A stretch of DNA of 64,000 nt from Deminuibacter soli (GTDB taxonomy: Bacteria > Bacteroidota > Bacteroidia > Chitinophagales > Chitinophagaceae), in NCBI RefSeq assembly GCF_003412455.1, contig NZ_QTJU01000005.1, positions 303,605 to 367,604 of the forward strand, given 5' to 3'. This document shows, piece by piece, positions 1 to 8,953 of this stretch; position 1 is the stretch's first letter; each line of letters starts with the position of its first letter. The notes below the pieces were generated by a model that was not told where the DNA came from, searched no databases, and saw nothing but the letters and a program-made list of their open reading frames with translations. The position numbers and the translations under genes are program-made.

Positions 1-111
1 TTTAAATGGAGCGACTGTGTATGTTATGCAGTAGGTGTTGTTATCGCCCTGCCCATTGCCTGGCTGTGTGAACAACTGTTCCGCAACAAAGCCACCGGTG
101 TTCAACCATAA
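1..111 (+). CDS. C-terminal end of a membrane protein (partial)
   Basis: An open frame runs from the first base of the window to a TAA at 109-111 and encodes the last 36 residues of a protein. It has one strongly hydrophobic segment (YAVGVVIALPIAWLCEQLF) and a short basic tail, so it is probably the last membrane helix of an integral membrane protein. The pattern recalls the ends of small DUF2809-type membrane proteins, but this is a guess from one helix. It converges on the diheme cytochrome gene, whose stop lies 24 bases away. Confidence 0.5.
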   Translation, partial: FKWSDCVCYAVGVVIALPIAWLCEQLFRNKATGVQP

Positions 112-135
112 AGCCCATCCAGCTATCAAACCATC

Positions 136-1146
136 TTAATAGACCGCCTTCATGCCTTTGGCTTTCCATGAATCAACTACCGGCTTGTACGGACCGAATT
201 TGTGCTGTTCTACAGAAAAGCTGTCCACAAATGGCGGGTGGTCATAATCCACCGGCTTTTCTGCTGCCACCGGGTAATCAAAACTTTTCACACCCGGGCG
301 GGTATGCTGCTTGTCATCATTTACAAAGGCAGCAATATCGAGGGCTTCTGCATCCGTCAGGAAGGGTTTATCGTGTGTAGCTTTATCATACGGCATATTC
401 GCTTTCAACCATTGCGCCTGTTTAATAACGCGGTGCATGCTGGAGCCGGGCTGGTATGCATTGGCACCCCATAACGGCGGATAAGTATACGTACCATTGT
501 CTGCCGTCAGCTGCCCCTGTCCCTCTGTGCCGTGGCAACGGCTGCAGTACGTGCTGTACAAGGCTTTGCCGTTAACAGGGTTGGCCGCGGTGTCGGGGAA
601 ATGCACATCCAGGTTTTTCTCTCCTTTAAAATGACTGCCCTTTGGTGCAAAGCTATTGATCCATTTCAGGTAACTCAGAAAGGCAATCATCTCCTTACTA
701 TCCAGCGGCAGCGGTTTACCGTTGTGCGGGCGCATTACGCAGTTGTTCACGCGCTCAGCCAGGGTTAATACCTTGCCCTCCCGCGCACGGTACTGCGGGT
801 AGTTTTCGTGTGAGGCAACCAGGTTAAATGCATAGGGCTTGGTGCCTGCATCCTGGTGGCAGTTGGTACAGTTCATCTTGTTGCCGAGGTATTGACCGTT
901 TATCCCGTTCGGACCAATATAATACGCGGTGCGCAGCATCAGCTCACGGCCATAACGTACCGATTCGCCAAACTTATCATGGGGTATGGCCAGTGTGTCT
1001 ACCAGTACCGGCTGCTCTTCTGCAGGCGCTTCTTTTACAACAGTGCCCGCATTTTTTTCCGCAGCCCCCGAAAGGCAGGATGCCATAATCGCTGCTGCTG
1101 TTACAGCCGCCATCCCTGTTATCACTGCATACTGTTTCCATTTCAT
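136..1146 (-). CDS. TsdA-like diheme cytochrome c lipoprotein (thiosulfate dehydrogenase family)
   Basis: Predicted exported diheme c-type cytochrome of 336 residues. The N-terminus is a signal peptide with a lipobox-like MASC, so Cys24 is probably lipidated. Two haem-binding CXXCH motifs are visible: C93-T-N-C-H97 and C201-S-R-C-H205. Between them the segment RVNNCVMRPHNGKPLP (Cys136) matches the place where TsdA thiosulfate dehydrogenases carry the unusual cysteine ligand of the active-site haem. TsdA couples two thiosulfates to tetrathionate. It is the last gene of a minus-strand run SusC-SusD-arylsulfotransferase-cytochrome, 27 bases after the sulfotransferase stop, which suggests a sulfur-related role. 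Substrate is inferred; a general diheme cytochrome is the alternative. Confidence 0.8.
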   Translation of the reverse strand: MKWKQYAVITGMAAVTAAAIMASCLSGAAEKNAGTVVKEAPAEEQPVLVDTLAIPHDKFGESVRYGRELMLRTAYYIGPNGINGQYLGNKMNCTNCHQDAGTKPYAFNLVASHENYPQYRAREGKVLTLAERVNNCVMRPHNGKPLPLDSKEMIAFLSYLKWINSFAPKGSHFKGEKNLDVHFPDTAANPVNGKALYSTYCSRCHGTEGQGQLTADNGTYTYPPLWGANAYQPGSSMHRVIKQAQWLKANMPYDKATHDKPFLTDAEALDIAAFVNDDKQHTRPGVKSFDYPVAAEKPVDYDHPPFVDSFSVEQHKFGPYKPVVDSWKAKGMKAVY

Positions 1147-1173
1147 ACGCGATTGCTTAAGTAGTCAAAAAAA

Positions 1174-2604
1174 TTAACGGCCAATATACGGGCGCACCTG
1201 CTCCGGGTGTAAAAAGTTAACCCGGTACGGTGAACCGCCTGCTTTCAAAGCCCATAAAAAGCGGCCCTGCAAATTGGTAAGCGCCGCCACATTGCGTTTT
1301 GAGCAACATTGCAGCACCGCAGTATCGTTTACCAGGTAAGCGCTGCCCATGCGTTCGCTGTACATATCCGGCGGCAGCAATACCTGCATGGCAAGCGTTG
1401 CCTTTTTGTTCTGTGCATCGAGGGTAAAGGCCAGCGTGCGCGAACGTTGTTTGCTGGTACCATTGTCAAACAGCATTAATGCACCATGGCTGTTCAGGTG
1501 AATGGCATGGCTGTTATCAAATACACTGCCTTCAGGCATGGCAAACTCACCGCCTTTCCCGAATTTCCAGATGACCTTGCCGGTATGGGCATCAATTTTC
1601 CAGATCTGCCCGTTGTTATAAAACGAAAGCAGGTAGTTGCCATCTGTATCCAGGCAAAGACTGTTGGCATGCATCCAGTCATTGCGGTCTTTTACAATCG
1701 ACGCATCATCCAGCGGGTTCAGGGCATCGAATACAGACCATTTCCACACCGCATTACCCTTTTTATCCAGTACAATAATGCCATCGCTTTTCACGGTATC
1801 TGCCTTGCTGCCACCGCGTGCAGATAAATCCAGGATGCGTTCATCCGCACAAATGGTGACTACCTGGTTATGGTTGTTGAGCAGAATTTCGTGGTGAATG
1901 GTTTGCTGCAAACCTGCCTCTCCTTTCTTTAAATGAAACACCGTATCACCCGCCAGCGAGAGTTCCAGTATTTCATTGCCATAACTGGTTTGATAAGCTG
2001 CTGTACCCAATATCGCAAGTATGGTATTGTTTTGGGTGAATGTGGCTGTTTTAAAACCGGTGCCGTTTACCTGGTGGTACCAGTGCAGATCACCGTTGTA
2101 GTCGATGATAGATAAAATGCCCGGCGCATCGCGTTTGTACAATAGCATGTAGCCGTTTTTAAACGCGGCCGGCAACACACTGGTATCCGGGCAAACCACT
2201 GAATACATATCCTTCAGCCATAATGGTGCACCCGGTGAAGTAAAAGTGTACTCCTTACTCACAGCACTGCAGCCATCCTTAGCAGTTACAATACGAAAAA
2301 CATAAGGCTGCCTGAACTGCAGGTTGGTTAATACCAGTTTATGCGCAGTGCCCTGTTTGGATACCGGTGTTGCAAACCAGTCACCGGTACTGTTCTGCAG
2401 GCGGTATTCAATGTGCACATCGGCAGCTGCGCTGGTGGTTACTTTTACCTGCACTTTCAATGCATTGTTGCCTGCCTCATCTATACGGATACCGGTTACC
2501 AGGTGTGCACAGTCATTACCGCAGCCTGCGGCTGCGGCCACCACCGCCAGCAGGGTTAACCCTGCTATCCATCTGCGCATTACTGTGCTCATTTTTCTCT
2601 TCAT
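1174..2604 (-). CDS. Arylsulfotransferase (ASST)-family lipoprotein
   Basis: 476 residues with a lipoprotein signal (hydrophobic stretch ending AAAGC at about residue 28), a fibronectin-like region (about 30-125) and then a beta-propeller of the arylsulfate sulfotransferase family. Family hallmarks are W.H.NSL (DWMHANSL), the repeated blade pattern ending in TGKVIWKFG, and SHAIHLN..G.LMLFDNG. The last aligns with the QHD..LFDNG block holding the catalytic histidine that carries the sulfo group; the His is kept but the following D is A. Family members transfer sulfo groups between phenolic compounds without PAPS. Located 85 bases behind SusD and 27 before the cytochrome, so probably co-transcribed. 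A non-catalytic propeller is possible. Confidence 0.8.
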   Translation of the reverse strand: MKRKMSTVMRRWIAGLTLLAVVAAAAGCGNDCAHLVTGIRIDEAGNNALKVQVKVTTSAAADVHIEYRLQNSTGDWFATPVSKQGTAHKLVLTNLQFRQPYVFRIVTAKDGCSAVSKEYTFTSPGAPLWLKDMYSVVCPDTSVLPAAFKNGYMLLYKRDAPGILSIIDYNGDLHWYHQVNGTGFKTATFTQNNTILAILGTAAYQTSYGNEILELSLAGDTVFHLKKGEAGLQQTIHHEILLNNHNQVVTICADERILDLSARGGSKADTVKSDGIIVLDKKGNAVWKWSVFDALNPLDDASIVKDRNDWMHANSLCLDTDGNYLLSFYNNGQIWKIDAHTGKVIWKFGKGGEFAMPEGSVFDNSHAIHLNSHGALMLFDNGTSKQRSRTLAFTLDAQNKKATLAMQVLLPPDMYSERMGSAYLVNDTAVLQCCSKRNVAALTNLQGRFLWALKAGGSPYRVNFLHPEQVRPYIGR

Positions 2605-2689
2605 GCAATACCTGCTTAAAAAATGAAGCGCGCTGCCGTATAACTGCTATAACGGCAACGCTGCATCATTCATCATCATAAAACCTATT

Positions 2690-4219
2690 TTACAAACGTC
2701 CGCTATTGTCAAGGTTGGGGTTCAAATCAACCTGGGTTTGCGGGTATGGAAAGTATTTGTGCTTGGGCATGCTGATCACGGGTTGTTTGCCTACTGCATT
2801 GAGGTAGGTGTTTACCACATCCTGGTACTTGTTCATGCGGATAAGGTCCTGCCTGCGTTTACATTCAAAGAACAGCTCCCAGCTGCGTTCCTGTAAAATA
2901 GCATCACGCAGGGTTTCTTTGGTGTAGGTGCCGGCTGCAGTAAGCGGTGTGGCATGTGAGCGGTTTTTAACGCTGTTGATAAGGCCGATGCTTTCATCAT
3001 TGGGGCCATTCAATTCGTTTAATGCTTCGGCCCTGCACAGCAGTATGTCGGCATAACGCAGAATGGGAATACCGTGGCCATCATAGTAGGTTTTTGAACC
3101 GGCGGGATCTGCATATTTTTTGGTGGCAACATCGGGCAGGTAATACGCACCTTCAGGCGGATTGATTACACCGGCAGGCGCCTGCATGTAATGCAGTCCG
3201 TCTGATCCCTGGTAATCGTAAAAGAACATTTCGCGGCGGTCATCATTTTTAGCATAGCTGTTCCAGAAGTACCAGGATACCGCGTAATACTGCCAGCGGT
3301 CGGTTACCACGGGGTTGTTCAGCGGACCGAAATGGTTCATCAGCTCTGTACCGTCGTTTAATGCATCGGCCAGCGCGCTGAAGATAAATTCCTTACACCA
3401 CTTGTTGCTTTCTGCAAACAAACCGGCATAGGTAGGGAACAATTCATACTGATTGAGATCAGCGATCTGTTTGGTTAAATCAACCACACCCTGCCAGTTA
3501 TGCTGGCGCATGTACAGTTTGGTTAACAGCGACAGCGCTGCGCCTTTGGTGGCGCGGCCCACATCGTTGGTAGGATATATAGCGTTGTTTACATAGTTTA
3601 CCGGCAAATGGGCTGCGGCAAACTGCAGGTCTTCGGTAATAAATTTCTCGATCTCTTCTATTGTAGATGTTTTGGGCTGTGAGCTGTACGAAGGGCTGCC
3701 GATGTTTTGTTCGGTCATCAGTATGACCGGGCCAAAGGCATCAGTGAGATCCATGTAACCAATGGCACGCAGGAAACGCAGCTCACTCATAAACTGGTCT
3801 TTCTCCGCATCGGTAATGGTAGTCATTTTACCGAGGTAATACATGGCCGTATTGGCGTCGGATACCAGTTTGTATTGGTGCTGCCACGCAAAGTTGAGGT
3901 ACTTGTTATTGGTAGACCACTGGCAGTCTGACAACAGGGAGATGTCGCCAGACTGGCTGGAATGTCCAATATCAGTGGTAAAATCGGAAATAGTCATCTG
4001 GAAACCCGCGTAGTATTGATAAGAATCGCCTATACCGCTCGGTTGTTTCAAACGTGAATACACACCGTTTACGGCAGCAACTGCATCATCCTTTTTTTGA
4101 AAAGCATCCGTATCTGAAAGGGAACTGTATAAAGTAGGCTCTACCCATTTTTTGCACGATACACCTGTTGTAAGCAAGGCCACCGGCAGTATATAATTGA
4201 TCAGTTTCATGATAGTCAT
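2690..4219 (-). CDS. SusD/RagB-family outer-membrane substrate-binding lipoprotein
   Basis: About 509 residues, normal for the family. The signal peptide ends in a lipobox (TTGVSC-KKW), so the mature protein is a surface lipoprotein. The TPR-like body shows the usual AAA.GVYSRL, FLRAIGYMDL and RATKGAALSLLTKLYM blocks, and the C-terminus has RYADILLCRAEALNELNG and ERSWELFFECKRRQDLIR. SusD forms the hinged lid of the SusC transporter and binds the ligand. Two ATG starts lie nine bases apart (4219 and 4210); the second gives the tighter signal peptide. SusC ends eight bases upstream, so the two are translationally close. Confidence 0.95.
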   Translation of the reverse strand: MTIMKLINYILPVALLTTGVSCKKWVEPTLYSSLSDTDAFQKKDDAVAAVNGVYSRLKQPSGIGDSYQYYAGFQMTISDFTTDIGHSSQSGDISLLSDCQWSTNNKYLNFAWQHQYKLVSDANTAMYYLGKMTTITDAEKDQFMSELRFLRAIGYMDLTDAFGPVILMTEQNIGSPSYSSQPKTSTIEEIEKFITEDLQFAAAHLPVNYVNNAIYPTNDVGRATKGAALSLLTKLYMRQHNWQGVVDLTKQIADLNQYELFPTYAGLFAESNKWCKEFIFSALADALNDGTELMNHFGPLNNPVVTDRWQYYAVSWYFWNSYAKNDDRREMFFYDYQGSDGLHYMQAPAGVINPPEGAYYLPDVATKKYADPAGSKTYYDGHGIPILRYADILLCRAEALNELNGPNDESIGLINSVKNRSHATPLTAAGTYTKETLRDAILQERSWELFFECKRRQDLIRMNKYQDVVNTYLNAVGKQPVISMPKHKYFPYPQTQVDLNPNLDNSGRL

Positions 4220-4227
4220 TTAATGCG

Positions 4228-7200
4228 TTAGAAATTGATTTTGGCTCCGAATGTGTAAGAACGGAAAGGCGGGTAGGCATTGAAATCAAGACCTGATGAC
4301 AGGTTACCCGTACCGCTGCCTGATGTACCCTGCGGATCGTTGTAAGAATACTTCACATTGGTGTTTACTTCAGGATCGGTGCCTGTATATTTGGTTACCG
4401 TAAACAGGTTTTGTACGGTGGCATATACTTTTATGTTCTTGATTTTGCCACCCAACCAGGTGTTCTGCAAAGGCAGGTTATAACCAAGCGTAATGGTTTT
4501 GCAACGCAGGTAGCTGGCATTCTCTACAAAACGGGAGTTGATATAACCGCCATACTTGGTAGTGAAATAACCGTTCCTGGGCACATCTGTATTTTCATTT
4601 TGTGGTGTCCAGCGTTTCAGCGCATCTGTACCGGTATAGGTTTCCAGCAGCAGGCGGTTCATGTTGTACAGGTTATAATCCAACGCCCCCTGGAAGAAGA
4701 TGCTCAGCTCAATGCCTTTGTAACTGAAATCGTTGCTGAGGCCATACACATAATGCGGGTTGGCATTACCCAGGTACTGGCGGTCTTTCGCGGTAATTAA
4801 ACCGTCACCATCCAGGTCGCGGTATTTGGGATCACCTGGTTTTGAATCAGGCTGCGCCGTATACTTTTCACCTGATTTTATTACACCATCATACACATAA
4901 CCATACAGCATGCTCAGCTCCTGTCCCACTTCCAGCTTGGTGAAATCGGCTGCGGGTACAGAACCATCCGGGTTGGCTGTTTGGGTGATGATGCTTTTGC
5001 TGGCTGCGAGGTTTAACGCACGCTGTTTGTTCCACGCAATGTTGAATGTGGTATTCCAGCGGAAGTTTTTGTTGCTGATGTTTTCGCTGTTCACATACAG
5101 CTCCAGGCCCTTGTTCTCGATAGCGCCTGCATTGGCTGTTTGTGTGCTGAAACCCCACCATTGACCAATCGGCAGATCCATCAGCAGCTTCGATGTTTTC
5201 TTGCGGTAGTAGTCAACCGTTACGTTGATCTTGTTTTTCGCAAAACCCATGTCTACACCAAGGTCGAGCTGTGAAGTGCTTTCCCACTGCAGATCAGGAT
5301 TGGCTGCACGGGTAATTACCGTTCCGTTGTACGCATCTGATCCCTGGCCCAGCGATACGTTCGACGGACCAAAGGTGGCCATGTAGATATACGTAGGAAT
5401 GCGGTCGTTACCGGTAATGCCATAACTGCCTCTTACTTTAAGGGTAGAGAACAGGTTCAGGTGCTTGATAAAGTCCTCATCACTCATACGCCATGCCAGT
5501 GAACCCGCGGGAAAATAACCATAGCGGTTATTGGCACCGAATTTAGAAGAGCCGTCAGCACGCAGTGAGAAGGTGGCCAGGTATTTATCTGCAAACGAAT
5601 AGTTCAAACGCCCGTAGAAAGAAGCTACCGGCACTTCTACCCTTGAGCTGCTGGCGCCAATGCGTTCTGCAGCAGCATCCAGCCTGTTGTACAGGTATTC
5701 ATCCGTAGGAAATTTCTGTACCTGTGTATAGTGTATCTGTGTAATATCTTTCTGACGCGATACACCGGCCAGTATGCTCAGTGAATGTTTGCCGGCGAAT
5801 TTTGCTTTATAGTTTGCGTAAGCTTCCCACAGCGTAGTGGTGCCCGATACATCGTTTACACTTGCCTGGCCTTTTACTTTTGAACCCGAGATAAGTGTGG
5901 TAGGCAAATACGTGCCTTCTTTGGTAGCCGTGTTTTCAGCGCCTGCATTGAGGTGCAGGTTTAAACCGGGTAACACTTCATAGTCTGCAAAAAAGCTTGC
6001 GGTAATCCTGTTGATAAAACGGTCGTTGGTAGGCGCCAGCAACCAGGCAATCGGGTTGTCGCGGCCTTTGCGGGTAGCATAGGTGCCATCTGCATTGTAT
6101 ACCGGTATAGAAGGCGAGGTAAAGTAAATGCCATACAGCGCGTTGCTCGGAACAATGTTGCCATCGTAGGTTTTATACTGTGAGTAAGTATGTGCGCCAT
6201 ATACGTTGCCGCCGATCTTGAATTTTTTACCGTACGATTTATCAAAGTTCAAACGGCCCGAGTAACGCGTGAAGTCTGTTTTTTTCAATGCACCATCCTG
6301 CGAAAAGTAGTTGCCGGATAAAGCGATATGACTGTCTTCACTGCCGCCGCTTAAGCTGATGTTGTGATCCTGCACTTTTGCATCGCGCGTGGCCAGTGCA
6401 AACCAGTCCGTATTGGTATTGCTTGCCAGCTCTGTAGCAGAAAACTCGGGCGGGTTGCCATTCTCCACTGCTTTGGCATTGGTGGTTTTCATGTAATCCT
6501 GCGCATTCATCAGCGTCGGTTTGTTGTACACTTTCTGTACACCATAGTAACCATCGTACTGCACTACGGGCTTGCCTGTTTTACCGCGTTTGGTGGTAAT
6601 CAGCACAACACCATTGGCGCCTCTTGCACCATAAATAGCGGTGGCAGACGCATCTTTCAGAATCTGGATATCATCAATATCGTTGGGGTTGATGTCTTTT
6701 CCTGAAGAAGAGATGAAACCATCTACCACGTACAGCGGTTCGTTGGTTGATTTAATGGAGTTACCTCCCCTGATGCGGATAACGGTTTCGCCACCCGGTG
6801 CTGAATTGGTTTGACTTACCTGTACACCTGCAGCGCGGCCCTGTATGGCCTGTGCGGCGTTGGAGGTAACACCGCCAAGATTCATCTGGTCGCTCGAGAT
6901 GGAACTGATGGAGCTGGAGAGGTCTTTCTTTTTGGCCGTACCATAACCCACCACCACTACTTCATCAAGTTTTTTCGCATTGTCCTGCAGGGTAACAGCA
7001 ACATCTTCACCGGCTGTGGCGCTCACTTCCTGGTCTGCAAAACCAACGGAGCTGATCTGCAGCACAGCCTTTTTCTGGTTAATGGATTTAATTACGAAAT
7101 GACCTTCCGCATCGGTCACGGCTACTGCACGTGAACCTTTTACATGAACGGAAGCGTTGGGTACACCTGCACCCTTTGCATCTTTAACGGTACCGCTTAT

Positions 7201-7290
7201 TTGCGCAGCATTTGTCTGGGCCTGTACTACTATATGCAGCAGCAACAGCACGCAAGTGAACAACAGAACAGCAAGGTTGGCTTTTTTCAT
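4228..7290 (-). CDS. SusC/RagA-family TonB-linked outer-membrane transporter
   Basis: About 1020 residues. I take the ATG at 7290 (MKKANLAVLLF) because it opens a clean signal peptide; the open frame runs 33 bases further upstream. Order: signal peptide (1-26), carboxypeptidase-regulatory-like domain (ISGTVKDAKGAGVPNASV), TonB box and plug (LDEVVVVGYGTAKKKD, then IRIRGGNSI), and a long barrel ending in an aromatic residue (TFGAKINF). It imports a ligand captured by the SusD partner using TonB/ExbBD energy. First gene of the minus-strand operon that ends with the diheme cytochrome; the paired LacI-type operators lie about 155-195 bases upstream. Confidence 0.95.
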   Translation of the reverse strand: MKKANLAVLLFTCVLLLLHIVVQAQTNAAQISGTVKDAKGAGVPNASVHVKGSRAVAVTDAEGHFVIKSINQKKAVLQISSVGFADQEVSATAGEDVAVTLQDNAKKLDEVVVVGYGTAKKKDLSSSISSISSDQMNLGGVTSNAAQAIQGRAAGVQVSQTNSAPGGETVIRIRGGNSIKSTNEPLYVVDGFISSSGKDINPNDIDDIQILKDASATAIYGARGANGVVLITTKRGKTGKPVVQYDGYYGVQKVYNKPTLMNAQDYMKTTNAKAVENGNPPEFSATELASNTNTDWFALATRDAKVQDHNISLSGGSEDSHIALSGNYFSQDGALKKTDFTRYSGRLNFDKSYGKKFKIGGNVYGAHTYSQYKTYDGNIVPSNALYGIYFTSPSIPVYNADGTYATRKGRDNPIAWLLAPTNDRFINRITASFFADYEVLPGLNLHLNAGAENTATKEGTYLPTTLISGSKVKGQASVNDVSGTTTLWEAYANYKAKFAGKHSLSILAGVSRQKDITQIHYTQVQKFPTDEYLYNRLDAAAERIGASSSRVEVPVASFYGRLNYSFADKYLATFSLRADGSSKFGANNRYGYFPAGSLAWRMSDEDFIKHLNLFSTLKVRGSYGITGNDRIPTYIYMATFGPSNVSLGQGSDAYNGTVITRAANPDLQWESTSQLDLGVDMGFAKNKINVTVDYYRKKTSKLLMDLPIGQWWGFSTQTANAGAIENKGLELYVNSENISNKNFRWNTTFNIAWNKQRALNLAASKSIITQTANPDGSVPAADFTKLEVGQELSMLYGYVYDGVIKSGEKYTAQPDSKPGDPKYRDLDGDGLITAKDRQYLGNANPHYVYGLSNDFSYKGIELSIFFQGALDYNLYNMNRLLLETYTGTDALKRWTPQNENTDVPRNGYFTTKYGGYINSRFVENASYLRCKTITLGYNLPLQNTWLGGKIKNIKVYATVQNLFTVTKYTGTDPEVNTNVKYSYNDPQGTSGSGTGNLSSGLDFNAYPPFRSYTFGAKINF

Positions 7291-7444
7291 CGTACTAGTT
7301 TTGGCTGGTAGAAAACACGCCACAGCAGCAACCCGGGTTCATAGCAAGGAAGCAGGTTTTCTTATCTGTGTTGTGTGTGCTATAAAAATAGAGGGCTTTG
7401 CCGAGATAAAATTTCGCGCCAGGCTTACCTATAACAGAAAGCCA

Positions 7445-7486
7445 TTACACAAACGTTTGCGTAGAACAAGGCAAACGTTTGTGTAA
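7445..7486. promoter_or_regulatory. Paired LacI-type operator inside a 16-bp perfect inverted repeat
   Basis: TTACACAAACGTTTGC at 7445-7460 is repeated as its exact reverse complement at 7471-7486, with a 10-base spacer. Each arm contains its own palindromic core AAACGTTT (7451-7458 and 7473-7480), centre to centre 22 bases, about two helical turns. AAACGTTTGC-like palindromes are typical of LacI-family operators. It lies between the SusC gene and the divergent aldo/keto reductase gene, so it could control either or both. Confidence 0.7.
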
Positions 7487-7524
7487 ATTTTCATGAAGAA
7501 TACCTGGGAGCAGGAAAACTTGCC

Positions 7525-7577
7525 GGATGGTTCGATGATTTGATGGCTTGAACTATTGAACCATCGCCGAACCATCC
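7525..7577. repeat. Imperfect intergenic inverted repeat
   Basis: GGATGGTTCG at 7525-7534 is complementary to CGAACCATCC at 7568-7577, with a 33-base interior that itself holds GAAC/GAACCA copies. A related string (GTTCGATGGTTTTATGGCTTAATGG) occurs near 60034, so this is probably a dispersed intergenic repeat rather than a gene-specific site. Confidence 0.4.
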
Positions 7578-7613
7578 TCTCCCGCACGTTGTTATTTCAA
7601 CAAAACAAATGAT

Positions 7614-8462
7614 ATGGCAGCAACTATTCAACAGCAGCATATTTACAAAATCAACGGTGACCTCGCCGTTAACCGGCTCGGGTACGGTGGCATGCAATTG
7701 ACTGGTCCGGGTGTATGGGGTGATGTGGCTGACCGCGACAATGCGAAAAAAGTGTTGCAGGCAGCCGTGGCAGCGGGCGTAAATTTTATTGATACGGCAG
7801 AAGCATACGGACCGAAATTTAATGAAGCACTGATTGCCGAAGCATTGTACCCGTATAAAGAAGACCTGGTCATTGCCACAAAGGGCGGCTTTGGCAGATC
7901 AGGTCCCAATAAATGGACACCCAACGGAAACCCCGCCTTCATTACCGAAAACATTGAAGGCAGTTTGCAAAGACTGAAAACAGACCGCATTGACCTGTGG
8001 CAACTGCACCGGTTCGACCCCAATGTACCTGTGGAAGAAACACTGGCCCCCGTAACAGCGGCTGTAAAAGCAGGCAAAATACGTTACGTAGGCCTGTCTG
8101 AAGTAACCATTGAACAAATTGAGCAGGCAGCTAAAATAGTCCCCATTGTTTCCGTGCAAAACCTGTATAACCTGGGCAATAGGCAATGGGAAAACATTGT
8201 AGACTACACCGCTTCAAAAGGTATGGCCTTTATTCCCTGGTTTCCGCTGGCGTCCGGGCCAGAGAGCATGGCCGGTAAAATAGGCGCTATTGCCAAAGCC
8301 CACAATGCAACAACAGCACAAATTGCACTGGCCTGGCTGCTGAAACGGTCTGCCAATATCCTGCTGATACCCGGCACCAGCTCGGTAAAACACCTGCAGG
8401 AAAATATGGACGCCGCGGGAATTGAATTAACTGACGAAGAGTTTGATGCGTTATCGCAGTAG
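7614..8462 (+). CDS. Aldo/keto reductase
   Basis: 282-residue cytosolic NAD(P)H-dependent oxidoreductase of the aldo/keto reductase superfamily, full length for the short class. The (beta/alpha)8 fold signatures are present: RLGYGGMQLTG near the start and the catalytic tetrad D60, Y65, K90 and H132 in DTAEAY, IATKGG and LHRFD. The C-terminal NADP-binding region reads LLIPGTSSVKHLQENM. Transcribed away from the SusC operon and followed by a strong terminator at 8482, so monocistronic. The shared intergenic operator means it could be co-controlled with the SusCD operon, but its substrate cannot be told. Confidence 0.9.
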   Translation: MAATIQQQHIYKINGDLAVNRLGYGGMQLTGPGVWGDVADRDNAKKVLQAAVAAGVNFIDTAEAYGPKFNEALIAEALYPYKEDLVIATKGGFGRSGPNKWTPNGNPAFITENIEGSLQRLKTDRIDLWQLHRFDPNVPVEETLAPVTAAVKAGKIRYVGLSEVTIEQIEQAAKIVPIVSVQNLYNLGNRQWENIVDYTASKGMAFIPWFPLASGPESMAGKIGAIAKAHNATTAQIALAWLLKRSANILLIPGTSSVKHLQENMDAAGIELTDEEFDALSQ

Positions 8463-8481
8463 TTAAGCTGCAAGAAATAGT

Positions 8482-8511
8482 AAAAGGCCGTCTTTTGGAC
8501 GGCCTTTTTTA
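8482..8511 (+). terminator. Rho-independent terminator of the aldo/keto reductase gene
   Basis: AAAAGGCCGTC (8482-8492) pairs perfectly with GACGGCCTTTT (8498-8508) around a TTTTG loop and runs into a T tract. It starts 20 bases after the reductase stop codon. A-rich bases before the stem let it also act for the convergent membrane-protein gene that ends at 8528. Confidence 0.85.
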
Positions 8512-8527
8512 TACAACACTTGATTGA

Positions 8528-8953
8528 CTAACTAATCAGTTTGTCGTGCCTGAACAGGTATGGAATAAGGAACATCGCCAACCCGCCGATAATGGTTTGT
8601 GTGCCAATAACCAGTACCCTGAATTCAGCGGGAATATCGGCTTCTACTGAACGGCGCAGCGCAATGCCAAAGTATATAATAACAATGGTTACAATAAGCA
8701 CCAGTATCCGGTACAGGGTGATGCCGCTTTTCATGTTGTGCGCCAGCCAGTAAAACACTATACCGCAGGCAATACACAATAGTATGGAACCGAATGAGAT
8801 AACAGTTGCATCTATCACATTAAAATTATAGAACTTGGTAATGGCGCGGTAAATAAATACAAAGATAAGATTGGAAAATGCGGCTATAATTCCCGCAAAC
8901 AAACCGCCGAGCAGGCTTCTCGACAAATCGCTTTGAACATATTCGTATTTCAT
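8528..8953 (-). CDS. Small four-helix membrane protein, uncharacterised
   Basis: About 141 residues from the ATG at 8953 (MKYEYVQSDLSRS); the frame extends 25 codons upstream but that part looks non-coding. Four hydrophobic segments are visible: SLLGGLFAGIIAAFSNLIFVFIYRA, VISFGSILLCIACGIVFYWLA, LYRILVLIVTIVIIYFGIAL and VLVIGTQTIIGGLAMFLIPYLF. Proteins of this shape, opening with YEYVQSDLSRS-like text, are common in Chitinophagaceae and have no assigned role. It converges on the aldo/keto reductase gene. No function proposed. Confidence 0.75.
   Translation of the reverse strand: MKYEYVQSDLSRSLLGGLFAGIIAAFSNLIFVFIYRAITKFYNFNVIDATVISFGSILLCIACGIVFYWLAHNMKSGITLYRILVLIVTIVIIYFGIALRRSVEADIPAEFRVLVIGTQTIIGGLAMFLIPYLFRHDKLIS

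Noticed and set aside
2635..2656. Near-palindrome GCCGTATAACTGCTATAACGGC upstream of the arylsulfotransferase gene
   Set aside because: Imperfect symmetry and single occurrence; not enough to call an operator inside an operon.
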